DNA of 64,000 bases from Leucosporidium creatinivorum (GCA_001600635.1 BCKL01000012.1:682001-746000), one strand, 5' to 3'. Positions 46,301 to 58,210 are shown, numbered from the stretch's first letter. The notes: generated by a model not told the origin, from the sequence alone. Translations and numbers: made by a program.

Positions 46301-48356
46301 CCTCTCACCCACTTTTGCCCTCCTTCTTCCTCCCTCCACTCCTCTGCTTCCTCTCTCTCCCGTACCTACACCACACAGGACCCTCTCGCAATTCCACGGC
46401 GAGAAGATCCACGTCCTCTCCTTCTTCCACGGAGTCGGCATTTTCCTTCTCACCTTCTGCGTCTCGATGGCGCTGGGAGTCATCTTTGGCTTGAGCTGTA
46501 GTCTCATGCTCAAGCACTCGGAGCTCGGTAAGTGGTGTCGGTTCGACAAACGCTCGAGTCGAGCTGACCCGGCTTCACGCTCACAGGTCGCTACACCGAG
46601 ATCGAGAGCTGCCTCGTCTTCCTCATCGCCTACACCAGCTACTTCTTCTCGAACGCCTTGACCATGAGTGGTGAGCTCGCCTCTCATCCTGCTCTATTGG
46701 CTCGGCGCTAACCATCTCGTCCTTCACAAACAGGCATCGTCTCGCTACTCTTCTGCGGCATCACCCTCAAGCACTACGCCTACCACAACATGTCGCATCG
46801 GACGCAACGGACCAGTCGCTACATGTTTGGCACGCTCGCGCAGCTCAGCGAGAACTTCATCTTCATCTACCTCGGGTTGAGTCTCTTCACCCAGACTCAG
46901 CTCGTCTACAAGCCCATGTTCATCCTCGTCACGGCCGTATGTCTCGCTGCCTTTTCTTGAAGTCGACGAAGACCGAGCTGACCCCTTCCTCGCAACTACC
47001 AACAGTTCGCCGTCTGCATCGCTCGCTACTGCGCCGTCTTCCCCATCTCCAAGGGCATCAACATGTTCTACAAGGCTCGCGGCTCTCGCTCCGACGAGCT
47101 CCCTCATTCCTACCAAATGATGCTCTTCTGGGCCGGTCTGCGAGGAGCCGTCGGAGTCGCCCTCGCCGAAGGAATGAAGGGAGAGAACGCCGTAGCGTTG
47201 AGGACGACCGTGCTCGTCTCGGTCGTATTGACGGTGGTCGTGTTCGGAGGAACGATTGGGCGGATGATTGAGATCTTGGGGATTCGGACGGGAGTGGAGG
47301 AGGACGATGGAGAGAGTTCGGACGAGGACGACGCAGGAGGCTACTCGCTCGCGGGAGGGATGGAGAACGATTTAGAGGGTCGCATTCGACACACCAAGAG
47401 GAGAAGCTATCCGCTCGGCAACCGCACGGGAGGCGGATTCGACCTCCGAGATCGCGATGGAGATGGCCTCACCGTCTCGAGCGGCGACTCGCCTTATCGG
47501 GATCGCATCCACTCTACTTCATCCATCCCTCGCATCCAGCAGCAGCAGCACCCGCTCAACTCGTTCCGAGCCGCCTCGGCGCCAACGAGCGACCACTCCA
47601 ACTCTTCGGACGACTCCGACCCCGACGTCCTCCCTACCGTCGGCGCCGACGTCGCTGGCGACAAGGAGGGCGATCTCACGCGCGTGTGGAGGGACGGGCA
47701 GTGGTTCACCGTCCTCGACGAGCGATACCTCTTGCCCGTCTTCTCGAATGCGACGGCGAGTCGGAGGCAGGCGAGCAAGAAGGCGATGCTGAGGGCCAAG
47801 AGGAGTAGCTTTGCGGTCGACAAAACGGGCGACGACAGCTTCGAAGGAGATGACCGGGCGGGCAGCGCGCCGAATAGCCCTTACCTCGGCGCAGGGAAGG
47901 GCCATCGGGAGGTTAACCCTTCGTTCTCGGTGAGTCGCCCCTTCATCAGCTATACTCCCTCATCCTCGTTGTGCGAATGACTGATCTCCTGCTACCTTAC
48001 AGGACATCCTCTCCTCGCTCGTCTCCTCGGCGCCGCCGCCATCCTCGTCCAACAAACGCTACGATGACGAGGACCCTTCCTCATCCACTCTCGACCTCTC
48101 CCTCACCTCCGTCTCCGCCACTCCCGCACCTCGAACACACGGCGCTCGTCCACGTTCGTCTGGCTCCCTCCCTCAGCTCCTCGCCGCCAGCTCAGGCAAC
48201 GGCTCGTCGAGCGGAGCAGCAAGTACAGCGAGTAGTCCGGGCGTGAGCAGTGGGAGGGAAGGGAGCGTAACCCCGGTGCTGGCGTTCGGGGCGGCCAACC
48301 CCAGCGCCAATGCGAGTCGGAACAGCTTGGCGAGGTCGCCGAGTGGGGAGCGGTAG
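43374..48356 (+). CDS. NHX1: Endosomal/vacuolar Na+(K+)/H+ exchanger, Nhx1 type
   Basis: CPA1 exchanger that alkalinises late endosomes and sequesters Na+/K+. Exon 1 (43374-43499, 42 residues, ending [11 protein letters not shown]) is separated by a 2,022-nt intron from exon 2 at 45522 ([19 protein letters not shown]); the joined sequence matches the family's first helix. Later exons give [30 protein letters not shown] (amiloride-type motif), [35 protein letters not shown] (ion-binding ND pair), [34 protein letters not shown] and [20 protein letters not shown] cytosolic tail of about 300 residues, acidic then Ser-rich, ends ARSPSGER. Later introns are 60-130 nt. Confidence 0.93.
43500..45521 (+). 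other. NHX1: 2,022-nt first intron of NHX1
   Basis: Begins GTGAGTG and ends CGCTAACC...CAATAG, so it has normal splice signals. Its length is about 20-30 times that of neighbouring introns. Neither strand shows a recognisable protein. It contains an inverted repeat CCACCTCC (44011-44018) / GGAGGTGG (44044-44051) and a spaced imperfect direct repeat (44252-44270 and 45373-45390). A relic insertion or an intronic RNA is possible. Confidence 0.8.
44252..45390. repeat. Segment bounded by imperfect direct repeats inside the NHX1 intron
   Basis: The word GCATCCTTAGATGAACTGT at 44252-44270 recurs as GCATCCTAGATGAAATGT at 45373-45390, with one indel and one substitution, about 1.1 kb apart. They could be remnants of a duplicated target or chance; no element family is recognised between them. 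Confidence 0.35.
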
Positions 48357-48851
48357 CGAGGATTGCTGGAGGACATAGATAGACACAGCTGTGTTGATAC
48401 ACTTGAGCCTCTGCCATCGTAGTGCATTGGATGCTAGAGCGGGATGCGGAGAATAGGGAGGAAGAGCTGCTACTGCTCGGCGCCGATGCGAGAATAGCGA
48501 GGAAGAGCTGCTACTGCTCGGCGCCGAGCTGAAGGCGTAGTCTGACAGGCAAAGTCTTCAGACGACTTCGAAGCCAAGCGAGATGCCACTTCGTCGGCAA
48601 TCGCACAAGACCGATTTCGCGCTGTAGCGGATCAGCCAGCCCCAAGCGACCCCTCGCCAAGTCGGCTCGCTTTCGAAGTTCGCCTCTCTCCCTCCGTCTC
48701 CTCACTCGCCTTCATCCCAGCACTCTGGAACCCTCGCATTTCGATTCCACGGATTATAGGAGACCTCGACGACTGCCCTACAGCTTCCACCTCGCTCCCC
48801 AGACACGCGCACGGACGCGTCTGCCTCTCAACTCAGCTCAGCAGCTGCACC
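48357..48851. other. Intergenic region downstream of NHX1
   Basis: About 495 bases. It contains the 41/42-nt tandem duplication listed separately and the promoter of the next gene. I see no coding sequence. Confidence 0.35.
48443..48525. repeat. 41/42-nt tandem duplication
   Basis: Two adjacent copies, 48443-48484 and 48485-48525, differ at one substitution and one indel. Each ends in CTGCTCGGCGCC. The near identity implies a recent event. Confidence 0.9.
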
Positions 48852-50075
48852 ATGGCCGCTTCACCGCCACTATCGCCTCCATTGGCTTCACCAACAATTG
48901 TAGCAGCTCTTCCACATCAGCACCAGCCTCGCCCACCTCTTGAAGAAGGTCCAAGGAGGAGCTACAAGCTGGAGACGTGCGTCGCTGGGCTTTCGGTGCA
49001 GCAGGAGAAGCAGCTGACCCGATGTCGGAGTACAGGACAGAAGCGTTGGATGGCGCCAAGGTTACTCGGCTGGTCGATGAGAAGGGCAGGACAGTTTGGG
49101 AGAAGGTGAGCTCGAGTGGCCTGCCAGACGACCGAGGAGAGCTGACCTGCCGAGCTACAGACTCGAGATCTCACCGACGAGGAGATCTTGGAAACCATCT
49201 TCGTAGGTGTGCTCGGTACCGTCTGCTCTCCCAGTCGCTGACGGCTCATCCCGGCGGACGCTCCCTCCTTGAACAGGACTCGACCCACACCCCTCGATGG
49301 ACCATCCATCGCCCCATTCGTGGCTGGTACCTCGTCCTCCGCTCCCCATCCCTCCCACCGGGCTCTTACATCTCCCTTAAACCCGTCGCCTCGTCCGACG
49401 GCTCGACCTTCAGCTTCGCCCTCCGCTCGGTCTTGGACTACCCCGTCACCTCACCACTTTCGGAGAAGGGAGACGATCTTGATTCAGTCAGGCTGAGCTT
49501 CTCCGTAGGAGACAAGACCCCTACACCCACCTCGGCACCGACGTTCGGCGAGGCTCAGCATCGAGCGCCCCTCGTGGAGAAGGAGAAGTCGCCGGCGCCT
49601 TCACCGACTACATCGCACTTCAAGCTGCAGCATGGACTACCGGCACATACGCATCGAGCGTCGAGTCGACCGTTCAGCCTGTCGAGCTTCACGCACCTGT
49701 TCGCAGGAAGGGGAAAGACGTTCAGCTGTGTGTGGGAAGAGGAGCGAGGCGCTGAGGTGTTAAGATTCGAGGAGGACGTCTCGTATGTCTCTAGCAGTGT
49801 ACTGCTGCCCTCCTCAACGCTCATCATTCTCTCCCTCTCGCTTTCGGCCCATCCGCCCCTCCTCTCCTCTCGCCTCCCCTCGCGCCCTTGTCCTCGCTTC
49901 CCCCTTCCCAACCGACAGCCTCCTCGGCACCACCACGCGAGGACACCTCCTACTACACGAGCATCTGGTCGGCATCATTGGCATGGAACCGAGCTTTTGG
50001 GTGGCAGTCTCGCTCGCGTACCTCGAGTTTTTGGAGGACAGGGAGGCGTACGGAGCGGCTAAGGGGGGTGATTAG
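48852..50075 (+). CDS. Conserved-looking hypothetical protein, 299 residues
   Basis: Not recognised. Exons 48852-48976, 49036-49105, 49161-49202, 49277-49782, 49919-50075 join in frame. A Pro-rich head is followed by a segment with GAKVTRLVDEKGRTVWEK and TRDLTDEEILETIF. Next comes a beta-rich region (PRWTIHRPIRGWYLVLRSPS, FSFALRSVLDYPV), then a disordered Ser/Pro stretch. A compact C-terminal domain follows (FSCVWEEERGAEVLRFEEDV, LLGTTTRGHLLLHEHLVGII, PSFWVAVSLAYLEFLEDREA). The ordered C-terminal half suggests a real fold, but I cannot name a family. Five in-frame junctions with good splice signals make the gene itself reliable. Confidence 0.7.
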
Positions 50076-50312
50076 CGCCCAGGGGTATGCAAGGATGGTG
50101 CATACGTCGCTATCGCTGGCGAGGAGGAGCTATGGTCGAGAGAGGCGAGCTCGGGGCCGAGCGCCGGCTCGCAAGTCGGGCCTCGGGGACAGAGCTGCTC
50201 TCGGTGTTGGACTCCCAAATGCCGACAGGCGCTAATAGCGTCTACAAGAGATCAACACACTCTCTTGCACTAGTTCTATGTACACCAACAGCCTCCACTT
50301 TCACACGCTCGC

Positions 50313-53300
50313 CTAAGCGCTCTCCATCCACCTTCTCGTCCCATCTTCCTCACCCTCCCCTCGCTCCTCACTCTTCACCATCACACGCTTCATACTCCCC
50401 TCCGCCACCGCCACGGCGGTAGCAGCAATGTTCCTCCTTGCGCGCTCGACGACCTCCTCCTCTCCTGCGAGTCGAGCGGCGCGTCGGCGTTCGTAGGCTT
50501 CTCGGACGGCGAGGCGGATGGTAGAGATGCTGTCGTGAACCTGGGTGATTGGCGAAGGCGCGCATGACATAAAGATAAATGTGGTGGGAAGAGCGAAGGA
50601 CGCGGGGTGCGAGTGCAAAGATGGTCAGTGACTGAGATTCGGCGCTGAAGGACCTCCGAGAAGAGACCAAGTGCTCACGTTCTGAGTAGCTGTCTTTTGA
50701 ATGGTGTCTACTTGCTCGGCGGTCCAAACAAGATTGTAAGATGAGGAAAATGGCGCGGTGGAAGGGTCGTAGCTCGGATTGGCGGCGTTCTGCGAAGGCA
50801 AGCGAGCTCAGCGTTAGCGAGCCATGAGCTCCGAAGGGGAGCTGGGCTGACGGACGGGAAGTAGGGGCATGTATACTAGCGTTGTATCTCGCCATGCTTG
50901 AGGCTGGTGCTTGTCGTTGAGGATGGTGCCCTCCTTGCCTGGAGAGCGAGGAATCAGCCTCTTCGAGTCGTGGGAGGTCGAACGGCGAAAAGATCACTCA
51001 CCTTCCACAGCGTGAAGAGCCTTGCCGTCCATGATCTGAGCACTGCAATCATGAAGCTTGTCAGCCTTGTCTCGGTTCCATCGCTAGTACGAGCTGCTCA
51101 CTATCGCCCCTCAAATCGCTCTCTCACCTCCTCGGCGCTCATCTCCCGAGCTGTTCCCTTAGCATCCTTCGCTTGAGGACTCAGCGGAGGCAGTGCTTTC
51201 CTCGGGGTGAATATTGTTCCCCGAGTCGCGCCGTACTCGTTGATGCGTTCGGTAGCGGCGTCTTTCTGCACGTCCGAAGAAGCGTCGAAGCTGGAGAAGG
51301 AAGGGTCAGCTGCTGTCAAGCTCGGGGTGAGGTCCACGTACAGGATTATCACGTCAACATCTCGAGCTGGGTGCATGAATACGTGCTGAGGGCAGTTGTT
51401 GGCCATTCCCGAGTCGACGAGATGAAGCCGAGGCGAGTTCTCGAATCCGTTGCCTCGGCCGGGCTGCTTCTGGGCCCCGAAGAAGGGGTTTGGCTCGTTA
51501 CTGGCGTGACATGGGTTGAGGTTGTCGAGCTTGTCCATCGTGGCGTCTCCCATTTTGCGAGAGAAGGACTTGAGGCCTCGTCGAGTCGCCTTGCCGAAGA
51601 GACCGCCCGGGAGGGAGCGCCAGATCGTGCCGCTGTAAGGTGTTGAGAAGGTCAGAAAGCACGTGCAATGACTTGGGCTAAGAATCAGACGTACAGGAAG
51701 CTGCTGAGCGGTGCAGCAGGCGCAGCGGTCGACAAGCCGAGTAGAAGCGCGAGGGAGTGCTCGGGCAAGTTCTGCACCGAGCGACCTTGTTCAAATCTGT
51801 TGAGACGAAGCGTCAGCGATCACATCTTCTCCCATGTGCTCCTCTTACTTCCGACCGAAACCTTTCAAGAAGGAGCAAGGGGAAGTGCAAGTCAGCTCGG
51901 CGAGCGCTACGCCTGCGGTTCAAGTCGACTCACTCCACAGCGGAATCCATCCCTCGAGTTCCTCACTCCCCACCTCGATAGGATTCAGCTCGAACCATTG
52001 CCACCACGCATCTCGAGCTTGATGCTCCTCGCTTGCGTGATCGTCCATGGCCGCGACGGGGCGCTCCTTGCTTTTCCAATCTCGCCAAGGACGCTCGTGG
52101 CGAACGGCGGTGAGCTGGAGAGGAACAGAGAGGAGACAAAAAGGAAAGCCGTGGGGTAGAGAAGCGGTTATGAGGGGGACGTGAGGTGAGCGGAGAGAGA
52201 TGCGCGAAGGGCGCGTTCGGCTCCGAGTTGACGCTTCGGCGCAGATGAAGACGTACGATGGGGAAGGGCTCGCAGCCTTCGGCGAGCTTACCGTTGGTGT
52301 AAGCGGTTGACCATTTCATTGATGCGCTGTCGAGGGAGTATATGGAGGTCAGTAGCGTCTCCGTCAAGCATACGAGTGATGTCCCAATCTGCGCCGAGGG
52401 GAGAAGAGCACGAACGGGTCGATGTGATCCCTTCCATCAGCTCCCTTGATCATCCAGAAGAAGGAAGAAACCAAAGTGGAGTAGAGGTCGATGACTGCAG
52501 GCGTCGATAGCCGTCAGGCTAGGCCGTGCGGCGGCTTCGAGCTGCACCGAGCGCGACTCACTGCAAACCTCCTGCCCGCTCTTGCTTTTGGCAACGAGAG
52601 GACCAAGAAGTGACGTGATTCCTCCTTCAGCCTCGGCGACCTTGTTGACGCCCTTCGTACTGAGAGGATGGGTACCGCAGATGCGCCTAAAGTGCTCGAG
52701 AAGAGGAGAGGCCGATAGAGGGGAGAGGAGCGGTGGTTGAAGAGGGAGTGTGTACATGCTTGCTGTGGGCAAGAGGTGGTTAGCTGTTGAAGAGCCCCAT
52801 TAGCTCTCTGCACTCACCCAAAGCCCAGCATGAGCCCGAGACACCGGCAGCGTAAGTGGTGAGAGGCCAGACGCCGAGCTCCTGGAAAGCCATAATCGTC
52901 GAGATGAAGCCGAGATTGGCTCTCATCCCTCCACCGCTTCCACCAAGACCGATGACAGGTACATCCCTCTCATCAATCAACGTTCCCTCGGGCAGTCCCA
53001 AGAAGCGAGCGAGGTCCTGCGAAGCTGCGATCCGCTGGCGCCGAGCTCGAAGAAAGGCAATCTCTTGGTGTGAAAGGCTATTGTTGCGGCGCAGCAGGGC
53101 TGATTCCATTTGATGAGGACTGAGGGAGAGGTCCTCTTCAGCCGACTGGTGGATCTTGTGCGCAGCTCGGGCGGGAGCTTTCAGTTTTCGGCCGGTCTTG
53201 TGCAGGACTACGAGGCGGCACGGGTCAGCGGCGGTACGTGGCAAGGCAACGTCTTTCACCACAGATGTTCCTGTATCTGCATACGCACATCGAGATACCC

Positions 53301-53990
53301 TGTGGCGCGGTCCGCCTGCAACCGGAGTTCGGCGATGGTCAATCATCGCCGAGAACGAAAAATCTAAGTCCGACTCACCATCTACCGTCTCCACTTCTTC
53401 ACTCAATAGGCTGTTATTTCTCTCCTGTCTCTCCCAGAAGTACTCGCCGCCCTCCTCCTCCTCCAGCACCTTCCTCGCCGCCAGCCGAGCCTCATCCTCC
53501 GCTTCGCCTGAGGGTACGGGAGGTGGGAGCGACATGAGCTCGTCCGGGATGCAGTACTTGATGTATAGGAAGACCGAGGCGAGCCAGAGGCGAGAAGCGA
53601 AGCGCTGGCGAGTGGAAAGACGCGAGTTGGCGCTGGTTTCGTGTGGTGGTAGAAGCTGGTGGGCTCTGACGACGGTACGCGAGGAGGAAGGAGTGGTAGT
53701 CTGCAGCGTAAGCGGGTCAGCTCTGCCGTATTGCGCTGCGACAACCCCTCACCGCTGCTCGGCGCTATTTCCCACGTGCGGAGCAGCGCCTGTACTCTGC
53801 GCTCAGTTCCGAGCTTCAAGCGAGCAGGAGCGAGACTTGGATGCCTCACAAATGACCTAGAGAGCCTTGATATGTCGATGTAGAGCTTCCTGCGCTCGTG
53901 CTTTCCGATTCGAGGGGAAGGGAAACGCGTCCGATTCGGCTCAGGCAAATGCGAGATGTAGGCCACTAGTCGGCGACGAGGCAAGGGCAT
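50313..53990 (-). CDS. Cytosolic phospholipase A2-type (patatin fold) protein with N-terminal anchor
   Basis: Member of the cPLA2/lysophospholipase catalytic superfamily, hydrolysing acyl esters of phospholipids with a Ser-Asp dyad. Nucleophile elbow AAGVSGSCWALG (Ser codon at about 52837-52839) is preceded by the oxyanion segment VIGLGGSGGGMRANLGFIST. The catalytic Asp lies in RLHLVDSGMANNCP (near 51410), followed by DVDVIILYVDLTPS as in cPLA2. First exon 53990-53844 (MPLPRRRLVAYISHLPEP) joins in phase to an Arg-rich stretch and a hydrophobic segment RFASRLWLASVFLYIKYCIP, suggesting a mitochondrial or ER anchor. The C-terminus is a charged helix ending RRWMESA. About twelve exons. The start at 53990 is 288 bp from the divergent DUG3-like start. 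Confidence 0.85.
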
Positions 53991-54278
53991 GCACTTTTGA
54001 AAGTGCTTCCGAGAGCTCTTGCTGTCGAAGTGGCCGTCAAAGAGTGGTTGAAGCAGTTCGAGCTTCGGCGCGGCTCACGTCCTTCGCGTTCACTTCGGCG
54101 CCCTCGCTCCCGTATCTCGATGTGATTCCTCGCACGAACAGCAGCAACACCTGAGTGCTGCTCTCTACTCTCGTACAGCTTCTTCTCCCTGCAAAGAGGG
54201 GCCCCCTCGGACACCGAGGACCTGCTCGTCTACGCTCGTCACTTGTTCTCTTCTTTCGCCTCGTTCGGGCCTGCAGTC

Positions 54279-55706
54279 ATGTGTAGATGGATGTAGGTCT
54301 ATCTCTCTTGCTTTTTGTTCTCCAAACCCTTTGCGATTGCTCACCCTCGCCCTTCGCAGCGTCTACCTCTCGGCCGAGCACATCTTGCTGGACGATGTGG
54401 TGAGTTCTGTGGAGTTGGATGGCCTGGGCTGTCACTTAAATTAGCACCTGTACAGATTCGACGGCCTCAGCTGTCCATCCTCGGCCAAAGTGAGCTCCAA
54501 CTCGCTCCGCTCGGCGAAGGCTCGGAGTCGTGGCTCACAATCATCGCTTGCAGTCGACCAACACTACCTTCCCGGGGGCGTCGTACAGGCATCCGACGAA
54601 TATGGATCAAGCAACAACTTGACCAATGTTGACGGCTTCGGCGTAGGCTGGTACACCGACGTGCCTTCAAAGTACGTTCTCGGTGATGGAGTGGGAGGGA
54701 AAGTCTCCCCTCTGCTGCCGACGGTGTATCGCTGCGACAAGCCACCTAAACACGACATGAACCTTGCTTCGCCCTGCCTTACTCTAGAGTCCAAGTGCAT
54801 CATGGCGCACTTGCGAGCGGTGAGCTTCGTCTCGACTTTCAGATCTCGGCGCTTGCTCCAGCTCATTGCGGTTCTCTGCGCAGGGATCCAGACTTTCAAT
54901 CACCAACAATCATCCGTTTCAATTCGGGAAATACTTGCTGCAGCATAATGGAGTCATTGCCAGTGAGTTGACTTTCGACAACCTTCGCCGAGCATCTAAG
55001 CTGAGCTGAATCGATCATTCCCTCGTTATTTGCGCAACAGACTTCAGCAAGATCCAACCTCAAATCTTGATGATGCTCTCGGACAACGCTCGAGCGCAGA
55101 TCCAAGGGACAACAGACTCTGAGCACTGTTCGTTGGCGACGTCTCCGGGACCGACGACGAAAGGCTGACCTCGGCGCTCTTGATCCTTCAGTTGCCGCCC
55201 TCTTCTTCACTTTCCTTTCCCCTTCTGCGTCACACTGGAGTACACCGACCACTATCTCACACCTCCTGGCCACTCTCAAGCGTACCGTCTCGACAATTCT
55301 CGCCCTCATCGCCGAATTCGGAGGCAACACCTTCTCGCCCTCCGGCCGACCAACCTCCTGGTGCTCACTCAACCTCGCCATCACCTCGGGTTCTCAGGTC
55401 CTCTGTACTCGCTTTGCCGATCCTCCAGAAAGAGAGCCTCCCTCGCTCTACTGGTCAACGACGAGTGGCGCTACTCTCGACCGAAGATTTGAGGGGCATC
55501 CTGACGGCGAGGCCGAAGGAGGGAGGGGAGGACCGCTCGCGCGGGGGACACGAGCGGGGCACGTAGTAGTAGCGAGTGAGCCGATTTCGAGGGGAGAAGA
55601 TGACCGGTGGCATTTGATGGAGCCGAACTCGGTGCTGCTCGTCGTAAAGAACGAGCTTGGGAGTGCCGAGGGATGGGAGCCGGAAGTGAGGGTGTTGATG
55701 CATTAG
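54279..55706 (+). CDS. DUG3: Class II glutamine amidotransferase, Dug3-like
   Basis: N-terminal-nucleophile glutaminase domain protein. In yeast, Dug3 with Dug2 cleaves the gamma-glutamyl bond of glutathione. Exons 54279-54292, 54360-54399, 54456-54489, 54554-54819, 54884-54962, 55041-55127, 55192-55706 give 344 residues. It starts MCRWIVYLSAEHILLDDV, so Cys2 is the expected nucleophile after Met removal. Then NVDGFGVGWYTD, CIMAHLRAGSRLSITNNHPF (substrate-binding Arg), LLQHNGVIANFSKI and QGTTDSEH follow in the family order. The first exon is only 14 nt. The C-terminal part (residues 180-344) carries the beta strands of the second half, ending in SVLLVVKNELG and EVRVLMH. Confidence 0.88.
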
Positions 55707-55907
55707 ATCGTTCGAGCGTTACTTGAGCGGTGCTTTCAGGGAGCGAAATTCGTATAGCTCGCTCCTCTTCGCTCTCGCCTAACCCCCTCTGCTTCGTATG
55801 AGCGCCGAGGGGCAATTCGAGCGGGCGAGGAGCGAAATCAAGTGTAAACAAGTGCACTGCAAGGATGGTACAAAGCCACAGCCCATTCATCTCCCACCCA
55901 ACCGACT

Positions 55908-57089
55908 CTACACCTTCCAAGCAGCTCTTCCGTCCCAAATCTCGAGCTCCCACTCGCTCTTCGGCGTTTCTTCCTCCTCCAGATAAGGCGCAGAGATCTC
56001 GTTGGGCACTCTGATGAGGTTCGATGCGAGATTGATGATGAGGATGCTGGTGTCGGTGTGGTTGAAGGTGTAGCGAAGGGAAGTTAGAGCCGGAGTGCGC
56101 TCGGCGCGAGAGGGATGGATGGGGAAGTGGGAGGAGGAGTGAGAGACAGAGATGGTGGTGCAGGGGTCGCCGTGAATGTTTACTATTGTGAGACAGGGGA
56201 AGATGAGCTGCGAATCGGGGCGAGAGAAAGCGCGCGGCTCACCCGTGAGCGAGATGCGAATGAAGCGCTCGGCGATTCGAGCAGCCAGAGCTTCGGCCTC
56301 CTCCTTCTCTTTTTTAGCAGCTGCCGTTGCCGCCGCGAGCTTCTCTGCAGCCGTTTGCTTCCTAGTGATGACTGCAGGCTTCCTCCCGATAACTCTCAAC
56401 CCCGGCTTGCCCTCCAGCTTCCGCTTCGACCAATCGCTCCTCGTTGAGACGGCGGGAGGGGCAAGTGTAGCGACAGGAGGAGCTGGGGTGGCCGGGTGAG
56501 GAACGGAGGGTACAGGGGAAGGGGGGTTCTCGGCGTGAGGAGAAGAAGCGTGGTGAATGGTGAAGAGAGGTGGGGCTTGAGAGAGGGCGGCGGGCGGCGA
56601 GCGCGAAGATTGGGCCGAGGGAGGAGAGGTGATGGGTGAGGAAAGTGGGGTGTTCTCGACATTGGAAGTGGGTGCGGTTGAAGCGTCGGAGATGTTGGAC
56701 TTGCGAAATGGTAGCGAAGTCACCTTGCTGCTCGGGAAGACCTCATCGAGCGGCATAGCCGAGCTGTTGCCTTGGGGAGCAGCTTCCTCGACCATCTGCT
56801 TCCTGATAGCCTTTCCGTAGGTCTTCTTGAGCTGAGGAGCGCGCTTGCGAATACCTACGATTCCCAGTTCGCTCTCAAAGCGAGTGTCGGCGTTCATTCC
56901 GCACGGCTCCTGCTCGGCGTTCCTTCCGGCACGATGCGAATAGCGAGGTCGCTTGACAGCGGGGTGCATCTCGGAATACATCGCTGTTGCGTCGGTGCTG
57001 GTATCGGATCCGCTGCTGTAGGCCGATCCTCGATTCTGGGAGCGCTCGGCTCGCGAGGGTCGTTGCGTGTGCGTTGAAGGGGAGAGCAT
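55908..57089 (-). CDS. Hypothetical protein, disordered with small C-terminal fold
   Basis: Not recognised. Exons (minus) 57089-56243 and 56182-55908 give 373 residues. The 60-nt intron between them would also read through in frame, so intron retention would give a 393-residue variant. The first 250 residues are disordered and Ser/Pro-rich, with a basic KKTYGKAIRKQ patch. An Ala/Lys/Glu coiled coil (QTAAEKLAAATAAAKKEKEE) leads into a beta-rich C-terminus (RISLTVNIHGDPCTTISVSH, LRYTFNHTDTSILIINLASN, KSEWELEIWDGRAAWKV). The ATG lies 27 bases after a CTACAG acceptor, so a 5'-UTR intron probably precedes it. Confidence 0.65.
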   Translation of the reverse strand: MLSPSTHTQRPSRAERSQNRGSAYSSGSDTSTDATAMYSEMHPAVKRPRYSHRAGRNAEQEPCGMNADTRFESELGIVGIRKRAPQLKKTYGKAIRKQMVEEAAPQGNSSAMPLDEVFPSSKVTSLPFRKSNISDASTAPTSNVENTPLSSPITSPPSAQSSRSPPAALSQAPPLFTIHHASSPHAENPPSPVPSVPHPATPAPPVATLAPPAVSTRSDWSKRKLEGKPGLRVIGRKPAVITRKQTAAEKLAAATAAAKKEKEEAEALAARIAERFIRISLTGEPRAFSRPDSQLIFPCLTIVNIHGDPCTTISVSHSSSHFPIHPSRAERTPALTSLRYTFNHTDTSILIINLASNLIRVPNEISAPYLEEEETPKSEWELEIWDGRAAWKV

Positions 57090-58210
57090 GGCGGTGGTGA
57101 GGTCGAGGCGAGTGAGCTGTAGGAGATCAAGAACCAGAGAGGCCGCCGTTAGCGTTCAGGTGTGCTTGTGGAGCCAAAATGTGCTCCGCCGAACAAGCTG
57201 CAAGTCGCCGACGCCAGCGAGTCACTCGCGGCACGCTCAGCGCTCTCCGAAGCACACCTGTCCTCTGAAAGCGATTAAAAGTAAGCTCTCTTACCTTTGA
57301 GATCCTAAGTGGGGCTGTAAGCGAGTGGGAGAGAAGAAAGGCAAGGCCGGCGAACGCAAACGGTCAGCGACTCGCCGTGGATAGGAAGGAGCAGCGATCG
57401 CGATAGCGGCATTGGACCTCTGTCAGCCATCAACAAGTGCAAGACTCACCCACGGAACAGTGGAGCAAAGCGGGTTGGCAAGGGAGCAGCTAGGACCTCC
57501 GAGATGGCGCAGGTGCTGACGATGAGAGATGAGGGTCAGTAGGCTGCAGGGAAGCTGTACAGGCAGCCAGGATTGAACTCACGAGCTACAGGAAGCTTCT
57601 GCTAGGCCTCGGAGTGGCTCGAAAGGCGTGCGGTTCGAGCGAGGCCTTCACGAGTGGCTTTCGAGCAGCGGAGGGAGGTGTAGAAGCGTAGAGTAGGTGC
57701 AGACAAGCTGAAAGTGCCCCAGCTAGTCGGTATATCCCTAGCGCGAGTCGACGAGAGGAGACGAGGTGAAATGGTGGAGACCAACCTTCAATGCGAGCAA
57801 GCTCGGCCCCCCCTCCCTTCCTTCCCTCACTCAAGTTCGGCGCTCAAGCCCCCTCTCATCTCGCATTTGCCGCTCCCTCAAGCTATACGGATAACGCTGA
57901 TTAAGAGGGGCGACTTCCTATTTTCCCTCGAGCTGCACTGCTCTTCCGCCTCGGCCTCAAGCTCGAATGCTCGAGACTCGCTCAGATCTTCCTGCTGAGC
58001 TACAAAAACAGAGTCGCACCACTCACATGGAGATTGAACTCAACTTCACCCTCGAAGCGACCTCCTCTGCCTCGCCTGACCATCGGCCAGCCGACAAATG
58101 CTCTGAGAGCCTTCGCCAAACTGCCTCCCTGGCCTGCCCCCGAAGTCGCAACGCCCCTTCTCCTCCTCCTCCTCTCTTCGCATCTTCACTTCGCACCACT
58201 ACACTGCAGC
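57090..58210. other. 1.1-kb divergent intergenic region
   Basis: No clear gene. The minus strand shows several GTGAG donors and the acceptor at 57117, consistent with a spliced 5' leader for the 55908-57089 gene. The plus strand from about 58028 has open frames but no recognisable protein, and could hold an upstream exon of the next gene. Confidence 0.4.
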
